Source: Datnioides undecimradiatus (taxonomy: Eukaryota; Chordata; Actinopteri; Lobotiformes; Datnioididae). From it: DNA of 64,000 bases. The DNA lies in the NCBI GenBank assembly GCA_008933995.1, contig WARS01000029.1:22380879-22444878 (forward strand), given 5' to 3'. Positions 37,166 through 50,600 of the stretch are shown here, piece after piece. The position numbers and the translations under genes were made by a program. The notes beneath the pieces are model-generated. The model was not told where the DNA came from. It worked only from the letters and a program-made list of their open reading frames with translations, and ran no database searches. Each line of letters starts with the position of its first letter. Position 1 is the first letter of the stretch.

Positions 37166-39601
37166 AGATGTTGGAAACGACGATCTGTCTTTAAGATCTA
37201 ATCAGAAACAAATCTGATTCGCCTGCACGCTGAACCAAAGGAAGGAACTCCATCGACTTCAACATTACTCGATATACAATCCACGCCCACATGCACAGCA
37301 CCATGTGCGCCAAATCTAATATTCAGCATTTCCCGACGCTTCAGCCGGACAGTATCTGGGGCAAATTTAGGGAGGGCAGTAAACGCAGTAATGAGATATA
37401 CTGGGAGTGATGAAAGTAAATACTTAAACTGGATATTTTGGGTCCTGCTGTGATATAACCTGCTGCTCTCAAAACATCTAAGGAACTGTCTGTCACTTGG
37501 TATTAGCGTGGGTTGGAAGCCAGGCAGTTAGAATAATAGAGGCAGGCCCCTTTTCTCAACGGCGTTATCGCATTTCCCTCTAAATGAAAATCTTTTAATC
37601 GCGGGGTATGGTTTTTAATCGCTGTTTTTAAGTAATCTACCCGAAAAGAGATTAGTCTGACTTCGACCTCGCTGCATTTTTGTGCAATTTTCTTGCTCTT
37701 AAGTACAAAAAAATGCAAAGATTTCCCTTCTTGCACAGCGTCTTTACATCTGTCTAATGGCCTAGTTCATGGAGGATTTTTTTTTTTTTAAATAAAAGAA
37801 ATATTTAATTATCTCTGAGGCCATTATTCATGCGCTGAAGAATCACAGCCTTTGTCAGATAAAGAAAAAGCCATTGTAACTTTCCAGTCGAGCCTTTTTC
37901 CAGCCTTTGAAGATAAGGACACTGTGTTATTTTCGGGTTTGAGCTGCATTGTCTGAGCACACAAGGTGTCAGAATAGCAGCGATGGAGCCGTGCAAAACA
38001 ACCGATGCTGTTTTCTTAGTTCACACACCCCCCCAAAAAAAAAAAACAATATTGCTTTTAATGGAAAAAAAAAAAGTGCATCTGGTTCGGACTTTAAAAA
38101 TAAAGAAGTTTTGCTCGCTAGTGGAATCTGAGTCTGCAGCAGAAGGGGAAGGTTAGTGTGTGGCGCTGATGTGTGTGAAATGAGCTGACAGACAATGAAC
38201 AGATTGCAGAGTGAACACCCGGCTTCTCTTTGGCCCGTGCTGCACACTGCGCCTCCACGACAGTTTACATGTCCTGCTGACACAATGCGCTTTGTGAAGG
38301 CGGGACGGCTTCCTCTCCCTCGCTGTGCGCAGCCTCCGCTCCGGAGGTGAGATATGCACAGCTGACTCTGATGAGTTTCAGAGAAGCTGCGTACCGTTAA
38401 CACTGTTAACACATTATATTGTATGTCTTTTGACAAAAAAAAAAAAAAAGTCACCAGATTTCAAATTTGATGATTTGAGAAAATGTCTTTTGCACCTTCC
38501 TTCCCTTCATGTCACACTTTGCTACCCACAATGTGTGTCGCTGTGATGCTGGAATATTGTATTAGAGCGACCTGCTGGTTCAAAGCTGTTGTGCTAAAGC
38601 TGATTTGAAATGGACAAACAGCAAGATTGAAATTTTCCATAAACTTCAGCTCTGCATGGCATTTTTTTTTTCCCATTTTCATGCTTAAGATTTAACTCCG
38701 GTGACTAAAAACAACCCGGCAACCTGTCACAGCTCCAGACTGGCTCTGTTTTTTCACTGTTTTCACGTTTAGTAGTTGTATTTTAACCTTAAGACAACAA
38801 CAAATGCTTCACACATGCAGAAGAAAATAACATTCATGTTTATGTGAAGTCTGACAAGTATAAACCCACGCATGCACAAAACTCTGCCTGGTTGAATATT
38901 ACTATTACCACAAACAAACCGTCACTCCCAGGCAGTCTCTATATTTAGAAGGACGATTAAACTGTATATGATTGGCCCAGTGCGCGCCAGAAATATGCAA
39001 AACACTCGTGCTGATTGCCACTTGCATGTGTGTGAGCGTCCTGTTTTTCAGCTGGGCCCCTTCTGGAGGCTCAGGGGTGTCCCAGAGGTACGTCACATGT
39101 TTGTCTTGCCTCCCCAGAGTGAGTCAAATGGCGCAGCTAATAAAACGGTAAAAAGGCTGAACCAGAGTTTATGCAACATCACTTAAGAGCCCTAATTGCA
39201 TCTTAAAATGTGTCTCTTTATAATTTCTAATCTAACTATATTGCTTTTAAATACCTCAGACCAAAATAGTCTTATTATATGATTTTCTCAAACCCGGGCT
39301 TTATCTTCCCTGCACTGAATATGAGGTAGTTTTCATATGCACAGTATAAGTCGCCTTCGGTGAAAGTTTCAGCTTCTTCAGCTCACTTCAGTCCAATTTA
39401 TCTGTCATCTGTTCCTCCTTTGGCGACACCGCTGCGCACAATCGCGTGCGTGCAACATTTATCACCTGTGTTTGGGAGGCGAAAGCGACCAACACACACT
39501 CTTCCTGTGCGGAAATATATTCGCTCTAAACCTGGTTTGCAAAATTGTGGAAAGAAACTTTTCATGGCTTTGATCTGATATTCGCCATTAAAGCTAAAAT
39601 T

Positions 39602-39625
39602 CACACACACACACACACACACACA
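39602..39625 (+). repeat. (CA)n microsatellite
   Basis: Twelve CA units, directly readable. Confidence 0.95.
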
Positions 39626-40561
39626 TGCACTGTGCAGCCCAGTTATTGTTTAGTCAAACAACAGTTTGGTCAAATGTTATTTTTTCCCTCAAAAATATGC
39701 TTTTGAATGTAAATTACTTATACATGCGCCATTGTTTCCCCTAAATTAATTTAGCAGCTGCACGCGACGGCGAAAACAAAACTGCAAACTATGCTGGAGA
39801 ACAAAGGGGGGTGTCGGTAGTGTGACAGATGTGGAACAAAGAAAGTGAAAGACTGATTTACGACATTATATTCTTGTCATGCGGTCCATCTGCTCCGCGT
39901 TTCACAAACAATCTCAGGAATTTTGATTTACCATTAGAGTTTGTGTCGTAGAATAAATGAAACATTTGGCGACTGTGACTTATAGAGTCCGAGTCACTGA
40001 CTCCGAATTAACACCATGGACTGGAGTCATGTACTGAATCAGACGGTCGGCGATGACGTCTGTGATGTTAAACAGTGTCCTTCAAGGTCGAGAATACCGA
40101 CTTTCTACATGAAACGCTGTGCTTTGCCCCATTTGTGTGATCGTATCGGTGGTTTAAAGTGGATGAGACTTGGAATAAATACGAACAGAATCAGAATTAA
40201 AGCTGTTTCAGCTGTCTTCTCCGCATGTTAGGGGAAACAGTCGATCACCTGGTGAAGAAAATAAGCTAAACTTAAACTTAAATCTTAATTTTAAACATGA
40301 GAAACTTTCTCCATCCCAATCTGCAGACTGGGTATATTTTCTCGAAGGATCTGATCAAAGCGTAGGCCTTCCTTAGAGGACGCGAGTCTCCGGGGATCAT
40401 GGAGCGACAAAGAGCTGTGGAGGACTGCTGCCTCCCTCGCCCAAGTCCTTACAGCAGGAAGTTGACGAGGGAGATATTTGACCTCGGCCACCTTTTTCAA
40501 ACGCCCAATACTGTTTAAGAACGACCCAGAAACTGTTGCTCAAGTGTGGTTTGGTTGGCCG

Positions 40562-40578
40562 CCCCCCCCCCCCCCCCC
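40562..40578 (+). repeat. Homopolymer C17
   Basis: Seventeen uninterrupted C residues about 400 bases before the last exon. Such runs are prone to slippage and sequencing error. Confidence 0.95.
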
Positions 40579-40979
40579 AAACACATTTGATAGATATATG
40601 TATAAGAGAGGGGCAGGATGAGTCATCAGAAATACTTTTATGTTTTAACAAAAGGGAAGAGAGAGGGATTTTGATATTAATACGGAAAAATTATACATTC
40701 ACACTTCACGAATACAGAAGACTGAACGCGAGGATACAGGATCAAACAGAAAATGTATTCTCAGGAATCCATATGGATGTATAACTTTTTAAGAGACCAT
40801 CAAACTTTGTCTCAAAACCGAGAATAGCTTCCGCGCTGCCGTTTCCCCTCACAGCAGCCATTTCTATAATCAATGTCATTCTGAGCAGGGTGGACGGTTT
40901 TGTAAATATTGGTATTTTTATGATAGAGGTGGTTTTATATCCGCTGTGAGTCTTACATCCTCTTCTGTCTCATTTGCAG

Positions 40980-42096
40980 ACCCCTCAGCTACTGGCTGAA
41001 CTACATCCTCTCCATCATTTACTGCAGTGAGAACAACCACATCGGCTCCTACCTGGAGGAAACCAGGAGCTGCTCCTGCCCTTACGAGCACCCCCCATGC
41101 CAGGGCATTATCCCCTGCACGGTGGGCGAGGGCACCTCCTGCGCCTCCTGCTCCTATGAGAACCGCTCCCGCTGTGCCACATGCAACCAGGGCTACATGC
41201 TAAGCCAGGGCGTGTGCCGCAACGAAGTGCCCGACTCCACTGACCACTACATCGGCTTCGAGACGGACCTGCAGGACCTGGAGCTGCGCTACCTTCTGCA
41301 GAAACGCGACAACCGCATCAGCATCCACGGGATATTTGTCAGCAACGACGTCAGGCTGAATAACTGGTTCGACCCATCATGGAGGAAGAGGATGCTGCTG
41401 ACGCTGAAGAGTAATAAATACAAGTCAAACCATGTCCACATGCTCCTGGGGATGTCTCTACAGATCTGCCTTACCAAGAACAGCACTCTAGACCCCATGC
41501 TGTCAGTCTACATCAATCCATTCGGGGGGAGCCATTCGGAGAGTTGGATCATGCCCATAGACCAGAATAACTACCCAGACTGGGAAAGGACTAAATTAGA
41601 CCTTCCCTATGACTGTTACAACTGGACTTTGACTTTGGGCAACAAGTGGAAAACATTTTTTGAGACAGTCCACTTTTACCTACGGAGTCGGATCAGAGGA
41701 CCTTCAAGTAACGGGAATGGGACTGTGTATTACGAACCCTTGGAGTACCTGGAACCGGGACGAAATCTAGGCTACATGAAGATCAACAGCATCCAGGTGT
41801 ATGGCTATAGTATGCACTTTGACCCGGAAGCGATCCAGGACTTGATTTTACAGCTGGACTATCCATATACTCAGGGATCGCAGGATTCGGCCCTGCTGCA
41901 GCTGCTGGAGATCCGGGATAGGGTCAACAGGCTCTCCCCGCCCGGAGCTCAGCCACTGGACCTCTTCTCCTGTCTGCTGCGGCATCGGCTCAAACTGTCC
42001 ACCACGGACGTTGCCAGGATCCAGGCAGCGCTGCAGACTTTCAGTGCCAAGCAGCCCAACTCGATGGAATACGAAACAACCAAATTATGTAGCTAA
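40980..42096 (+). CDS. brinp3: BRINP family protein, last coding exon F (cysteine cluster and C-terminal region)
   Basis: One base completes arginine 314, then 371 residues and TAA (42094-42096), followed at once by a second in-frame TAA. Residues 329-393 hold ten cysteines with CASC, CATC and GYMLSQGVC motifs. The long conserved C-terminal region follows, with DHYIGFETDLQDLE, FDPSWRKRMLLTLKSNKYKS, NPFGGSHSESW, GNKWKTFFETVH, QLDYPYTQGSQDSALLQLLE, LDLFSCLLRHRLKLST and the end TTKLCS. N-glycosylation sequons include NRS (375), NST, NWT and NGT. STDHYIGFETDLQDLE and TKLDLP..CYNWTLTLGNKWK match BRINP3; CPY..PPCQG.IPC..GEG is nearer BRINP2. BRINP1, which ends differently, is excluded. This exon supplies 54 percent of the visible protein. 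Confidence 0.97.
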
Positions 42097-42930
42097 TAAG
42101 TGGGCAGGCGGCCAGGTGCACAGATGGCGGAGCAGTTATCACACAGGCCTGATGATGGTTAAGAGCAATTCTGGAGCCGTGCAGGGGACATTTGGGGGAC
42201 ATTTTCATTGTCGTCATGGATCTCAAGAGTACATTTGAGATCCTCATGTCAGCTTTTTCGTATAAATTTGTACAACATTGTAGAATTAAGGAGGATTTCA
42301 CCAAACTTGCCTCATAGCCTTTTGTTTTTCCTCTCTCCTGTTAAAAATAATAACTTCTACAGTTAATAAGATCAATTTAAAACTCTACCACCACCGATAT
42401 GTTGCCAATGTGCTGACGTTCGTAGGTTGCACAATTTCGAGTCACTCACATACGTAAAACAAAAGCTTTTGCCGATGCAGTATTACCCAAGCAATGTAAT
42501 CATCTCGCATTTCAACACCAGCATGTGTTTTGGTTCGAACCTTTCTCATCAGATTTCCTTTACAGGTGCAAAAATAAACAAACTCTTCTTTAACTTTCAT
42601 GCCGTTCCCCCTTTTAACCCGGGACGAACACGATCAGCACCTCATTGTTTTTTGCTCTCCATGCAACTCATCCCCCCCTTTTTAAACTCTACTACACATT
42701 TTTGCAAGAAAAGACAAAAACCAACCAAACAAAAACGGATAAATAGATACTGTATTACTTCAGATTTGCGGAGAAAAGAATCCCACGACACCACGATCAC
42801 AATATATGTTACATGTGCTTTTATTTTTATAATGCTGTTGTTTGTGAAACAAAAGTTACAGAAACACTGTCTATAAAATGTATAATACAATTTGTTAATA
42901 CACTAAATAAAATACATTTTTATGTGTGGT
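42097..42930 (+). other. brinp3: BRINP 3' untranslated region
   Basis: AT-rich sequence after the tandem stop, without a coding frame that resembles anything known. An internal AATAAA at 42573-42578 could give a shorter 3' end. The stronger candidate is at 42906-42911, followed by a GT-rich TGTGTGG stretch at about 42923-42929. The exact cleavage point cannot be read from sequence. Confidence 0.6.
42906..42911 (+). terminator. Polyadenylation signal AATAAA
   Basis: Canonical hexamer about 810 bases after the stop codon, with a GT-rich downstream element beginning within 20 bases. This combination suits the main 3' end of the BRINP transcript. Confidence 0.6.
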
Positions 42931-45900
42931 CTATAGATGGTGTACTTTTCATTCACGTGATACTAATGACCATTTGCTGCTAAATGGACCTTTTAAATGT
43001 AAAGAGTCCGTTAGAATTGGGTGTTACAGTGAGTCACCATCCACAATACTGAGGCCCTGGCGCTTGATTGCGTTCTTCATTAAGATTATAAATAATGGTT
43101 TGCTGTGCACAAACCCTGCACCATCTTCTTTGTTTGTTGATAAATGAGTTAGCTTCAGCTGATTGCCATGCGTTTACCACAAGACTGGAATATTCCCTTC
43201 TATAGCATGCACCCCACCATCAACAAGATGCGTTTAAACAATTTATCAGTGGAGAGCGATGCAAAGCTTGAAACTCGCCTTTAGTTTATCTGCTTTGTGA
43301 GGAAGCATTGCGTAGAAATCTGCAGCCCCATTTGATGGACCGCTCTCAAGACCCTTTGAAGACCAGGAACAAGGGGGAGTAACAAGGAGAGAGAAACAGG
43401 GTGGGAGCGAGAGGAGAGGAAGAGAGGGTTAGATGGGTATTTATAGCTTCCTGGAAGAGGCTCAACTGAGGTGTGGTCCGGCTGCTGAAGCTTGGCTAGG
43501 TACCTTCAATTAATCAAAGCTGGCTTAAAAGTTATCCACAGCTGCTGTCAGAGAACCAACTCCTCAAAAGTTCAGGCTTCCTCATTATTAGCTGCATCGT
43601 AACCAAGAATAGAAATGAGGGCTTTAGAGGTGCAAAATAACTAAATATGAATATTGAGAATGCATCTCCTTCTGTTGTATCAGCTGCAACAACAGAAACA
43701 CTTAGATAAAATGCGACTGAACACCAGCGTTACAAACTGGGGTTTCCTTCCTCATAGAAGATCTTTGGCTGAGTACAGAGACCGGCTTTCTCAGAGCAAA
43801 CTATTGATGTGATATTAATATTTGTATCTCTACATAAAAATCTTCCTTATCTTCCTGTAGAAGAGAAAGTTGATGTGTGCTTGTTTAAGACTGAACCAAT
43901 CAATTTCAACCAATGGTATCGTGACATTTACCCATCGATCAAGCTTTAACTTTCAATAGTTAGCTCGCTGTTACCAGCATGGTATGTCTGTTTGTCTTTG
44001 GGTGTTCTCCACCTCAAACCCTGTCCAGGTGAGGAGCACCTGAACCTTGAGGTGATCATGTGACTCCAATCATTAATTAGCAAAAGCTGATCTGATGTTT
44101 GTCGTCACAAGGGGCTCAGTGCTTTATGTTTTGTGGCTTTTCTATGGATAGTGAGCATCAGTGTTTGCTTCAAAGGGACCAACTCAGACTGATCAGGACA
44201 AAACTCAGTTTACTAGAGACAGGATGGTGTTTTGATCGGCTTAGGTTTAGTATTTTACAGCTTCTTAAGGTTTGACACCACGGGTGGTGGTTTTCACTTA
44301 GCCAAAATCTCCATGACACCTGTTCCTTTTTGGGGTTTTTTATATTTAACATGCAACGTTTTAATATCAAAATATACATTTAGGCAAAAAACAGATATTC
44401 TAATTAAAAAAAGCAAATAGAAAAGCGTCAAACCGGAAAGTTTAAGTGCAAATGCAACAGTGTCGACAGCTGTATTCCAACCCATTTCATCTTCAGTGGC
44501 TGGTGAACGTCATTAAGAGCTCATTTTCAAGACTGCATACATACTTACTTAACATACTTCAGCAAACCCATTGCACAAGAAATGAAACTTTAGTATTTCT
44601 CAAGGATAGCTTGATTAGAGTTTAGTGGAGTGGTTTGGAGCGGTAGCCAGGACTTGACATATGACATTAGCTGTATCTCGACCTTAAAATGCATTATATG
44701 AGTCTGTCAGAATCTGCATTTTTGAATTACAACTGATCACATTGGGGTGGGTTTTGTTTTTAGATATGCAGCAATGCACACAGTGTTCTGTGGTAACCAG
44801 AGGATGGATTTCTGGGCTTTAGATCTCTTTTGCATTTGTGCTGATGGATGGCTGCTGGAGGCAGTGGGGAAGACACAGCATCAAAGCCCGTTATCTCAGG
44901 TGGTTTTCCCACTGGTTTGTAGTCTGTTGTAATTTGCGGGGGCTTATGTCTTACTCCAAGCCGTGAAATAAAAGCATCACCCAAGGTCCCCCAAGTGCTT
45001 TGTGCTATACACGTATTGTATGCGGCTCCGGCTGCTTCCACACACAGCCGGTCTCTCGCTCCTCTCTGATGTTGAACCATTTCATATGATGAAAGCAGTC
45101 AATGTGCAGATGCAGGTTCAGAGACTCAAATCGCCCAGAGTATTCCCCATCACTCGTTTAGACAGCAATGATGCTTTCTGTCAGAAATGTCAGAAAGATG
45201 CAAATCGCTCCTTCCTGCTAGAAATGTGAAATGAAAGTTTTCCAAGATTGCAGTTAAGTGACATTGAATTGGCATTTAAAAAAAAAAACAATAAATGCAA
45301 AATCTGCTCACAGTGGCTTTTTACACGCTCGTCATCTTAAAAGTGCTCTTGGATTTTTAGCATTTCCTGTGCAATTACATGAAAACCAGTGTGATAAATG
45401 ACTAGATACATACATTTGGGATATAAAGTTGTGTCCAAATCAATGCTGGGGTATGCTGCAGCAACCACCAACCCTAAACAATTAGCAGACTATAAATACA
45501 TTGACGGTTGGATGACTGGACATTGCATTTTGGTAAAAGGCTATTTAGCTAGCGCTGAAATGATGTAACATTAACGGTGGCGTGGAAAACATACATTTTC
45601 GCCGGTTAAATCAAATCTCATAAGCATCAGTGTTTCATTCATTTCTTTTCTCATATCTGAGCTGAACCGCTGTAGCATACTAATACTGTAATTGCACCCT
45701 ACCAGCAGGGAATTTCCCCTTTCCAGCATTTAATGGAACGGAGCGTGAGTCCCATCATGCACCGGAGTGTCTGGTGTTTTGCTTTTGTCATTATTTTTCT
45801 GCATAGTGATTTGGTTTGAAATTATCCATGCATTACGACAATCAAAAGTGACGTCTGCGTGCAATGTTTTGCTCCGTGACTCCGTGTAACTCGGAGCAAG

Positions 45901-47027
45901 CCAACACTTTTAGATGGATTCACACCAAAAAATGTGATATTTTCATTAAACCGCACGTCCAAGTGGGAACAGAGAGGTAGGCTTGAATTGAAATGCTTGA
46001 TGATTTGGCAGCCACCGTAAGTCATCTCTCATAAAATGGAAGAGGAATAAAGAATTCAAGACCAGTGCAGAGAACAGACTTTGAAAGTGGGACATATAGG
46101 TTGTTAATGGGGCATTAAGCTCAGCGTGGGTGGTAACTAAAGCAAAGAAATTCCCTTTAGAGTGTCTGTACAGTCATTCGTTATGAAAGCAAATGAGTTT
46201 CGTGCCACAAAGAATTCAAAAGATAAGATTTTCTTTGACTTTTTGCAGCTTTGTTCAGGAGGGCTCTCTCTGACCCCTCATACCGACCACCAGACAGGAG
46301 TTCAGCGACGGCAGCTCTGTGATATCTGGGACATGACTGTGCGATGCTGTGTTTCTGTCTGTGCCGACTGAAGTCACACCATGGCTTTGAAATGGAAACA
46401 CAAGTCAGAACCATTTAGCTTTACAGCCAATACGCGTTTATCCCTGTCACTGAAATGGACAGACTTTGCTTTAAGCGCTAATACTGACTAAGACAGCTTT
46501 AATATGTGGATAGATTTTTAATTCATTGACCAATCTAGGTTTTATTAGCTATGGTGCAGGGATTTAAGACATTTTAATTTATTAATTTGTTTTTGTATCT
46601 TTCTTCTGTCTTTGTTTCCCATAAAATATACATGACACACATGTTCTTATAAAATACCAAAACAATGAATAGTCCTGTCTTCTAGAAATTACACTTATAT
46701 AGAAATTATTTGCAACAGCAAATCTGTTTCAAGGAAAGTGTAATTAAAAACTTTTCTATTCAGATAAGGAAGAAATGTTGATTAATATACCTGCAAATCT
46801 GCAAAACTGATATACTGATCACTTCTAGCTTTTAACCAGAATTACTTCCCAGACTCTATCCAAAGTGGTTTTGTTTCCTAAATCTAACCACAGACAGGAC
46901 ATCTGGACCTGAACTCAGGATTCTGGCGTTGCAGTGTGAAGGTCCAACATCCTCCATGATGTCCTTGCAGCCCCTGCGCAGTAAACAAATGGAGAGCTTC
47001 TTTCATTCATTTGTTGTTTCTGAACAG
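42931..47027. other. Intergenic sequence downstream of BRINP
   Basis: No gene seen. The stretch has ordinary AT-rich complex sequence, a purine-rich patch at about 43370-43435 and a short sequence at 46859-46893 that resembles a repeat also seen at 54216-54250. Open frames are all under 110 codons and overlap on both strands. Confidence 0.6.
46859..46893 (+). repeat. Short dispersed-repeat fragment (similar to 54216-54250)
   Basis: About two thirds of 35 positions match the segment at 54216-54250 without gaps, centred on CCTAAAYCTAMCC. The motif ACCAAGTGG..TTG.TGCCTAAACCTAACC is one I remember as frequent in percomorph fish DNA. Confidence 0.35.
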
Positions 47028-47433
47028 TGTGACATCCCTAGGCTTCATCAGGGCATGCTGGTGGTTGCTTTGTTTCTGCTTTCCCTCTCCCTCTCCATAG
47101 ATGCCCCGATGGCTTGGCTCCTCCCACCTCGTTGAGTACTTGGCATCACCTGTCTGCAGCCCTCTTAGTAGGGGTGATTCCCAAGATGGCTCTACTCTTC
47201 CCTTCACTCCTCTCCCCCTGCCTGCCCAGAAGGTCTCCAATCCGGTTCTCCAGCTCACCTGGTTACCGGCCTGGAAGGTTCTTCCTCTGGTTTCCAGCTG
47301 GAAAAGCTGAGCGCCTTTCTGAAGGCTACGCTTTGGTTTAGTTTTAGGTTTTGTGGTTTTAAGTGGTCTCAAATAAATCCCATTCAAATTCAAAACGAGC
47401 CAAGAGTATAACAAGTCAGGTGGGCTCGTCCGG
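47028..47433 (+). mobile_element. LTR-retrotransposon remnant: one LTR plus primer-binding-site-like sequence
   Basis: A block begins TGTGACATCCCTAGG at 47028 and reaches ...ACAAGTCA at 47418, giving the TG..CA ends of a long terminal repeat of about 390 bases. An AATAAA (47372-47377) lies near its 3' side, as in an R region. Immediately after it comes GGTGGGCTCGTCCGG (47419-47433). GGGCTCGTCCGG is the core of a tRNA-proline-type primer-binding site used by many LTR elements. No gag or pol follows, so this is a truncated remnant, probably Gypsy-like. Target-site duplication was not identified. The call rests on ends plus PBS-like motif, not on a database match. Confidence 0.45.
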
Positions 47434-47668
47434 CCACCTAATCCAGACAGCACTTGCACTTATATTTCATAATGATGAAAGTACTTTCCATTAGAAAGAG
47501 TTTCAGCGAGACTATTATTACATGCACCAGCATTTACTACATTTGAACTACATAGAAAAACAGGTAACAGTCAACAAAAGGTTATTATAACCTTTAGTAA
47601 AACTAAGATGATGTTCCCACGTGCAGCATCGCTCCAGATGATTGGGACCAAATCTCAGTTTCAAGGGG

Positions 47669-47692
47669 CAGAGCTGTGGTGACATTTAATGA
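47669..47692 (+). repeat. 24-bp repeat, copy 1 (partner 51527-51550)
   Basis: Starts CAGAGCTGTGGTG and ends CATTTAATGA. It is identical to 51527-51550 at 23 of 24 positions in the same orientation. Flanks show only weak similarity, so both may be the preserved core of an old dispersed element. Confidence 0.6.
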
Positions 47693-50600
47693 TAAATCAT
47701 GTTTTAGGCTGCGGTGAACGTGTGCGTTATGTTCCCAGGCTTTCGTCTCCAGAATGCATCTGCTTCAATCATTCACAGTCACAGTTTCCCAAAGTAGAAC
47801 TGAATAGACCCTCCTGTTAGCTCGATAGCACTACTAGAGGTCAAAAGCTCCACAGGGAACCTTTAAGTTGGTTTTTCTTTAATGAGCAGGTCCCGATGTT
47901 GTTTATTACACCTCCCTGCTGATGGTTTGACACTATTCCACTGATCTGCAGGGGGCTGTAATGTGCCAAGAAAGACAGAAATGCGCCGGCAAAGACCAAA
48001 GAAGAAGACTACTGCAAACTAGTAAACAATGCTGAGATGAAATGCAAGGAATCATTATGTGGATGATCAATACCCATCCACCTTTTAGCTCTGTTTTTGT
48101 TCTCCACCAGCCTCTGAGGAAGATGTCTTTAGCAGCTGTCTGCAGTTTGGTGCAGAACAGGTTGCGGACAGTGTGTTTTTCATTAACAGCTAGCCTGCTG
48201 AGTCTGGAAACAATGCCGACGTGTGCGATGAGAATGAACTTGAACGGTAAATTTGTGAGCTGCGCAGCTAAACAGTGAGCGGAAGATGCTAAAACGGGGG
48301 CGATTTGAGAGCAACACCTACGTTAGTTCACATCAGTATATTCAATAGAGCTGCACAGTATGATTCTTGCATTATATTTATCTTGCATTAATAACTTTAA
48401 CAGTCGGTAAGCACAGATTATTCAGACTGTGGAGCTTGCAAGCAGAAAACAAAATCAAAGCAAATCAATACGTGGCATTTCATACTTGTGGACACAGGAC
48501 TCTTCTGGTTTTCAGTCATCCATCTCACAGCTGCTGGGTCAAACTGCTGCTCACCATTAAGTTTCACGCTCTGTTGTAGCTCCCTGCACAGTACTTTTGA
48601 TGTCACATCAAAGGGAGACATTAACCTCAGCACATACAGTTACACCCAGCTAACGGTTTAATACATGTACGCATAAATGCATGTATGTATTAACAAATTG
48701 GATTCATTAATTAATAATTAATGTTATTAATGTTGGTATTATTAGTCATACCTATCAACATTAAGACTGAACCCGCTTTTACTGAATTTAATGCAACAAA
48801 TGTTTATGTCTACAACTCAAATAGTGGGTCATCTTTTTCTTTAAATGAGGGACTCTCACGTAACAGCAGTTCCCTCCTCAAGAGACAGACGTTCTGTGAT
48901 TTGAGAGTCAAAATATTTCCACAATCAGCGCGTGGCTGCTTTGCTTTTATTGTTCAGCACCGTGTTGTTTCTCCTCAGCCCAGTCCTAGCTGCAGTTCCC
49001 CACAGAGCAATCTGTGCGGCTCTTTGAAAATGTACTTCATAGTTCACCACACAAGCTGCAATCAGACACAATTCCCAAAGTGACCCGGAGAGTCACAGCC
49101 CTTTCTCCAGCAGAAAGAAAACACTCATGCAAACTCATAATGCCTTAATAGTGGCACTAAAACATAATGTTAAAGGATGAAAGTGAAAGAGCGCCGTCTG
49201 AACAGAATGTGGTGGGTGAAGGTGACAATATTGTCATCGTCTCCATGCCAGATCCTCGGAGGAAACATTCGCTAAGAACCTTAAAGTAGGCGGTGAGACA
49301 TGTCCTAGCCTGGCAGAGGCAGACCGTGACTTTTAGAAGAGCTCCAACGAGAGAGTAATTCAGCTCATATCACAATAAACGTCTGAAACATGAAGGAGCT
49401 TTGAAGGTTATTGACATTCATGTGGCCTACCTACAGTGCACTTGAGATGAATATTTTGAGAACAAATGTTTAGGGGTATAAGTTATTTTTATGCACATTA
49501 TGCTTCCCTGCCAGAGGGGCTAAGTGAATCTAATTTAGCAGCAATAAAACTAAATTAATGGACTACAAGCATCGGAGCACATAAAGAACTAATTCCATCT
49601 GAAAGTAACATTAACACAGAGAATATGTAATTGCGTAAGGGGTCTATAAAAATAGTGATTTGGTCGGCCAAATGCAAATGTGTCCCTCAATCAACTCTGC
49701 CAAGTTCTGTTCAGGCGTGACGTGCAAACTGGATACGAGGCGAGGTTTTTCCCTCAAATCATCAGATTTCAGGACAGCCCTGAAGTGAATTAGATACCTG
49801 GGATAATGGAGTAGAAAGATCGAAATCCCTCAGTCTAACTGTGGACCCTGTAGTTACGGCTATGTTGTGGTTACCTTGTCCCGTAAGTTGCCTTCAGAGC
49901 TGCTCTGAGGGGAGAAACGTTGCTCTCAGTGATGGATGCAAATAGTTTTCAACTCTACTGAGCTTTTAAGCCTATTTTAGCTCATTGTTTTGCTTTAAAT
50001 GCCTGCCTGTAACCTCATTTTCATGTTTCAGCTAGCAGGAAAACCACCCAGACGGCGGCTAAATTTGGCTAGCAGCTGCTCAAGCTGCCTTTATAAGCTA
50101 ACACAACAAACTGAACCAAACTTAATAAAGCAGTTATAAAAAACACTGTGCAACTGTTTTGCTAAACGGTTGAATGTACTCCCAATTGGCACCGAGTTTA
50201 ATGCAGCACCTGGATGTAAATCGTTAGCATTCAGCGTGTAGCATAATTAGGCGATCCAGCCAGGAGGGACTGCTGGAATAATAGGGTCCCTTCTCATGAA
50301 AGTTTGCTTTCTGTAAAATGTGTTATGACTTATGACACACACAGCGGCCAGTTTATACTTAATATGAACCCAGTCAAATGAGATTTAGACCCACAGGCTA
50401 ACTCCTACCTTTAGCTAGCAGCTAGCAGTTGCCGGTGAAGTTTTGTCAAGGGCGGGGACTGAATGTTTGCATATCAGTTGGCAAGTTTACAAAAACTTCT
50501 TTTCATTTGCAAGCTCCACACGTGGCGTGATGATTTGCCTCTCTCTTCCCGCCTCCGGTGAGCCAGGTGTGGGTGAAAGTGTCGCTCTCCGGAGACGCCG

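Larger units (their letters stand above)
34627..40979 (+). other. BRINP intron between exons E and F (6.35 kb)
   Basis: Phase 2 intron, GTGAGA donor to a CTCATTTGCAG acceptor. It holds a TG microsatellite, an A19 run, an ATC triplet repeat, one copy of a dispersed repeat (36990-37165), a CA microsatellite and a C17 run. No exon with family similarity was found. Confidence 0.82.

Noticed and set aside
41122-42096. Independent gene starting within the last exon
   Set aside because: The frame is continuous with exon F from 40980 and joins exon E in phase; the apparent start is an internal valine.
47028-47460. Host protein exon on either strand
   Set aside because: Open frames on both strands coincide with the LTR-like block and resemble no host protein.
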